From the NCBI RefSeq assembly GCF_000972845.2, contig NC_040016.1:23162106-23226105 (forward strand): a stretch of DNA of 64,000 bases, written 5' to 3'. Source of the DNA: Larimichthys crocea. Its lineage: Eukaryota; Chordata; Actinopteri; Sciaenidae. Shown piece after piece: positions 61,632-64,000 of this stretch; positions within the stretch are counted from its first letter, which is position 1; each line of letters opens with the position of its first letter. The notes under the pieces are model-generated. The model searched no databases. It was not told the origin of the DNA and saw only the letters and a program-made list of their open reading frames with translations. A program made the position numbers and the translations under genes.

Positions 61632-63754
61632 TCACTTTGACTTGAAGAGCGCGTCCCAGTCCACAGGTTCTGATCCAGCTGCTGACTGGGCGGACTTCGG
61701 GATGGACGGGAAGAAGGACTGCATCTTCAGTCTGAACTCGGAGAGCTGAAGAAGAAATAAATGTTTTAATTCAGCATCGACGTTTGAAAGATGCTTCAAC
61801 GTTGAAATGAAACGTCGAGTACGTACGCTGTGAACGTCGAGGACTTTCCAGACTGTGAAGCTGAGCAGGCCGACTCCACAGCAGGCGTACAACGAACCCC
61901 AACCCAGAGCTCGCAGGGCCAGAGAGGCGCCGCTCTCCGGGACCGCCGCCGTCGCTATGACTCCCTGCAGAGAGCCAGAGAGAGCCAGAGTCAGCGAACG
62001 CAACGCCAGAGTCGGCGAACGCAACGCCAGAGTCGGCGAACGCAACGCCAGAGTCAGGGAATGCAACGCCAGAGTCAGGGAACGCAACGCCAGAGTCAGC
62101 GAACGCAACGCCAGAGTCAGGGAACGCAACGCCAGAGTCAGGGAACGCAACGCCAGAGTCAGTGAACACAACGCCAGAGTCAGGGAACGCAACGCCAGAG
62201 TCAGTAAACGCAACGCCAGAGTCAGTAAACGCAACGCCAGAGTCAGCGAACGCAACGCCAGAGTCAGGGAACTCAACACAAGAGTCAGTAAACGCCAGAG
62301 TCAGTAAACACAACGCCAGAGTCAGGGAACGCAACGCCAGAGTCAGGGAACGCAACGCCAGAGTCAGGGAACGCAACGCCAGAGTCAGCGAACGCAACGC
62401 CAGAGTCAGGGAATGCAACGCCAGAGTCAGCGAACGCAACGCCAGAGTCAGCGAACGCAACGCCAGAGTCAGGGAACGCAACGCCAGAGTCAGGGAACTC
62501 AACACAAGAGTCAGTAAACGCCAGAGTCAGTAAACGCAACGCCAGAGTCAAGGGAACGCAACGCCAGAGTCAGGGAACGCAACACAAGAGTCAGTAAACG
62601 CCAGAGTTAGCGAACGCAACGCCAGAGTCAGGGAACGCAACGCCAGAGTCAGGGAACTCAACACAAGAGTCAGTAAACGCCAGAGTCAGTGAACACAACG
62701 CCAGAGTCAGGGAACGCAACACCAGAGTCAGGGAACGCAACGCCAGAGTCAGCGAACGCAACACAAGAGTCAGTAAACGCCAGAGTCAGTGAACACAACG
62801 CCAGAGTCAGGGAACGCAACGCCAGAGTCAGGGAACGCAACGCCAGAGTCAGCGAACGCAACGCCAGAGTCAGTGAACGCCAGAACTGAATTGAGTGACT
62901 CGTTAGTCGGAGGTCAGACTGTCTGCAGCCACATAATTAATTTACTCTTCGTTAGCTGAGGGTCAAAGGTCAAACCTCGGGAACATGGACTCGTACTTGA
63001 GTATTTATACTTCATGTTACTTTGTATTTGAGTTGTCCACACACGTCTGTCCACACACTTCTGTCCACACACGTCTGTCCACACACTGCTGTCCACACAC
63101 GTCTGTCCACACACGTCTGTCCACACACTGCTGTTTTTAATCTCATGTCACGTCCTCTCGCTTCATGTCTGCCCGACGGAGACGACAAAGACGAGTCTGT
63201 GACGGAAATAGAGTCGAGAAACAAACGCTCGATTGTGTCACGTTTAATGAGATCCTGCAAGCAGCCAATCAGCAGCAGTTCCACTTAACGAGACGAGTCT
63301 GACGCTTGAATGTCACGGTTTGTTCTGACCCAGCTCGACCTCTGGAGGGACGTCGAGACGTCGAGCTGCAGTTCCTCTGACGTCCACTCGAGGCGGAGGC
63401 GGTCCCCATGTGTCCCCATTAGTCCCCATGTGTCCCCATTAGTCCCCATAAGTCCCCATTAGTCCCCATGTGTCCCCATTAGTCCCCATAAGTCCCCATT
63501 AGTCCCCATAAGTCCCCATTAGTCCCCATAAGTCCCCATGTGTCCCCATAAGTCCCCATGTGTCCCCATAAGTCTCCATTAGTCCCCATAAGTCTCCATT
63601 AGTCCCCATGTGTCCCCATAAGTCCCCGTGTGTCCCCATGTCCACGTCTGTACCTTATTGAACCACTCTGGACTTTTCTTCTTGGCCAGCGCGAGCGTGG
63701 AGCCGAATCCTGCGATCATGCCTGCGGACGCCACCGTGGTCAGGAACGCTGCAC
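61632..63754 (-). CDS. tmem242: Transmembrane protein 242, 3' three exons (partial)
   Basis: A small mitochondrial inner-membrane protein reported to help assemble the ATP synthase c-ring with TMEM70 (family knowledge). Minus-strand exons: 63754-63654 ([30 protein letters not shown]), 61964-61827 ([41 protein letters not shown]) and 61745-61632 ([18 protein letters not shown], ending DALFKSK, stop TGA). Junctions are GT/AG in phase 0, and the first visible exon opens with two bases of a split codon. Two hydrophobic segments fit membrane spans. About 116 of about 141 residues are present; the N-terminal exon lies beyond 64,000. Identity rests on the strong match of the [24 protein letters not shown] and FPSIPK blocks, and on arid1b being the neighbour, as in human. 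Confidence 0.93.
61989..62888. repeat. 21-bp minisatellite in the tmem242 intron
   Basis: About 45 units with the core aacgccagagtcaggg(aacgc), plus shorter 18-bp and acacaagagtcagtaa variants. The unit is a multiple of three, so frames stay open on both strands for 600 bases or more; these are not genes. Confidence 0.95.
63037..63134. repeat. 14-bp minisatellite ccacacacgtctgt
   Basis: Seven units with variants acttctgt and actgctgt. Confidence 0.95.
63401..63641. repeat. 10-bp minisatellite agtccccatt
   Basis: About 24 units of agtccccatt, agtccccata and tgtccccatg, ending 13 bases from the exon donor at 63,653. Confidence 0.95.
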
Positions 63755-63926
63755 CTGCAGACAGGAAGTCAGGTGAGACATTAAAGGGCCGGTCACCGAA
63801 TAATAACCAGCTCAGACGAACATGACGTCACACACGTTAGAGTCCACCTGCACCTGTAAATATACAGACACCTGTGACCACGCCCACATGTCAATCAGAG
63901 CGTCCGTGAACGTCACCTGACCAGGT

Positions 63927-63927
<1 letters not shown>

Positions 63928-63966
<39 letters not shown>
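63928..63966. repeat. (CA)n microsatellite
   Basis: About 19 CA units in the tmem242 intron near the right edge. Confidence 0.97.
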
Positions 63967-63969
<3 letters not shown>

Positions 63970-64000
63970 CGACATTGGTGTGACCTCATATGAAACCCGC

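Overview
This is vertebrate genomic DNA, almost certainly from a ray-finned (teleost) fish. The evidence is split genes with GT/AG introns, many micro- and minisatellites, a fish-type tRNA-derived SINE, a fish-type non-LTR retrotransposon, and the gene order arid1b then tmem242, which matches human 6q25. I cannot name the species.

Positions 1-25,000 hold a cluster of interferon-induced protein 44-like (IFI44-like) GTPase genes. There are four copies in two convergent pairs: A (+, about 2.5-6.6 kb) with C (-, about 12.6-14.8 kb), and B (+, about 16.0-20.1 kb) with D (-, about 22.2-24.4 kb). A fifth 5'-end fragment lies at about 12.3 kb. All share one seven-exon plan. Only D reads through without damage (289 aa, with G1, G3-like and G4 motifs). 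B is complete except for two one-base losses in exon 3. A and C carry small indels in several exons. Interferon-response-element-like (ISRE-like) motifs sit in the spacers, one about 115 bp upstream of the C start codon. Duplicated spacer segments, a SINE shared by A and B, and minisatellites fill the rest.

Positions 25,000-29,500 are mobile-element territory. A dead APE/RT non-LTR retrotransposon (about 25,979-28,700) interrupts a sequence whose uninterrupted paralogue is still present at about 11.87 kb. Fragments of another multicopy fish gene family flank it in opposite orientations. Positions 29,500-33,300 are AT-rich spacer with simple and dispersed repeats.

Positions 33,551-60,912 hold arid1b (+), the ARID subunit of the BAF (SWI/SNF) chromatin remodeller. 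I could define 23 coding exons with compatible phases, predicting about 2,269 aa, if two one-base errors are allowed: one inside the polyglutamine CAG tract of exon 3 and one in a C8 run in exon 20. A symmetric cassette exon (exon 9) and an extra short intron in the C-terminal region are visible. Introns contain large GT/GA tracts, decamer and other minisatellites, a perfect 80-bp palindrome, and an assembly gap flanked by the same 185 bp on both sides.

Positions 61,150-64,000 hold the 3' three exons of tmem242 (-), convergent with arid1b. Its first exon lies beyond the right edge. Its large intron is mostly a 21-bp-unit minisatellite. The immune cluster and the arid1b/tmem242 pair look functionally unrelated.
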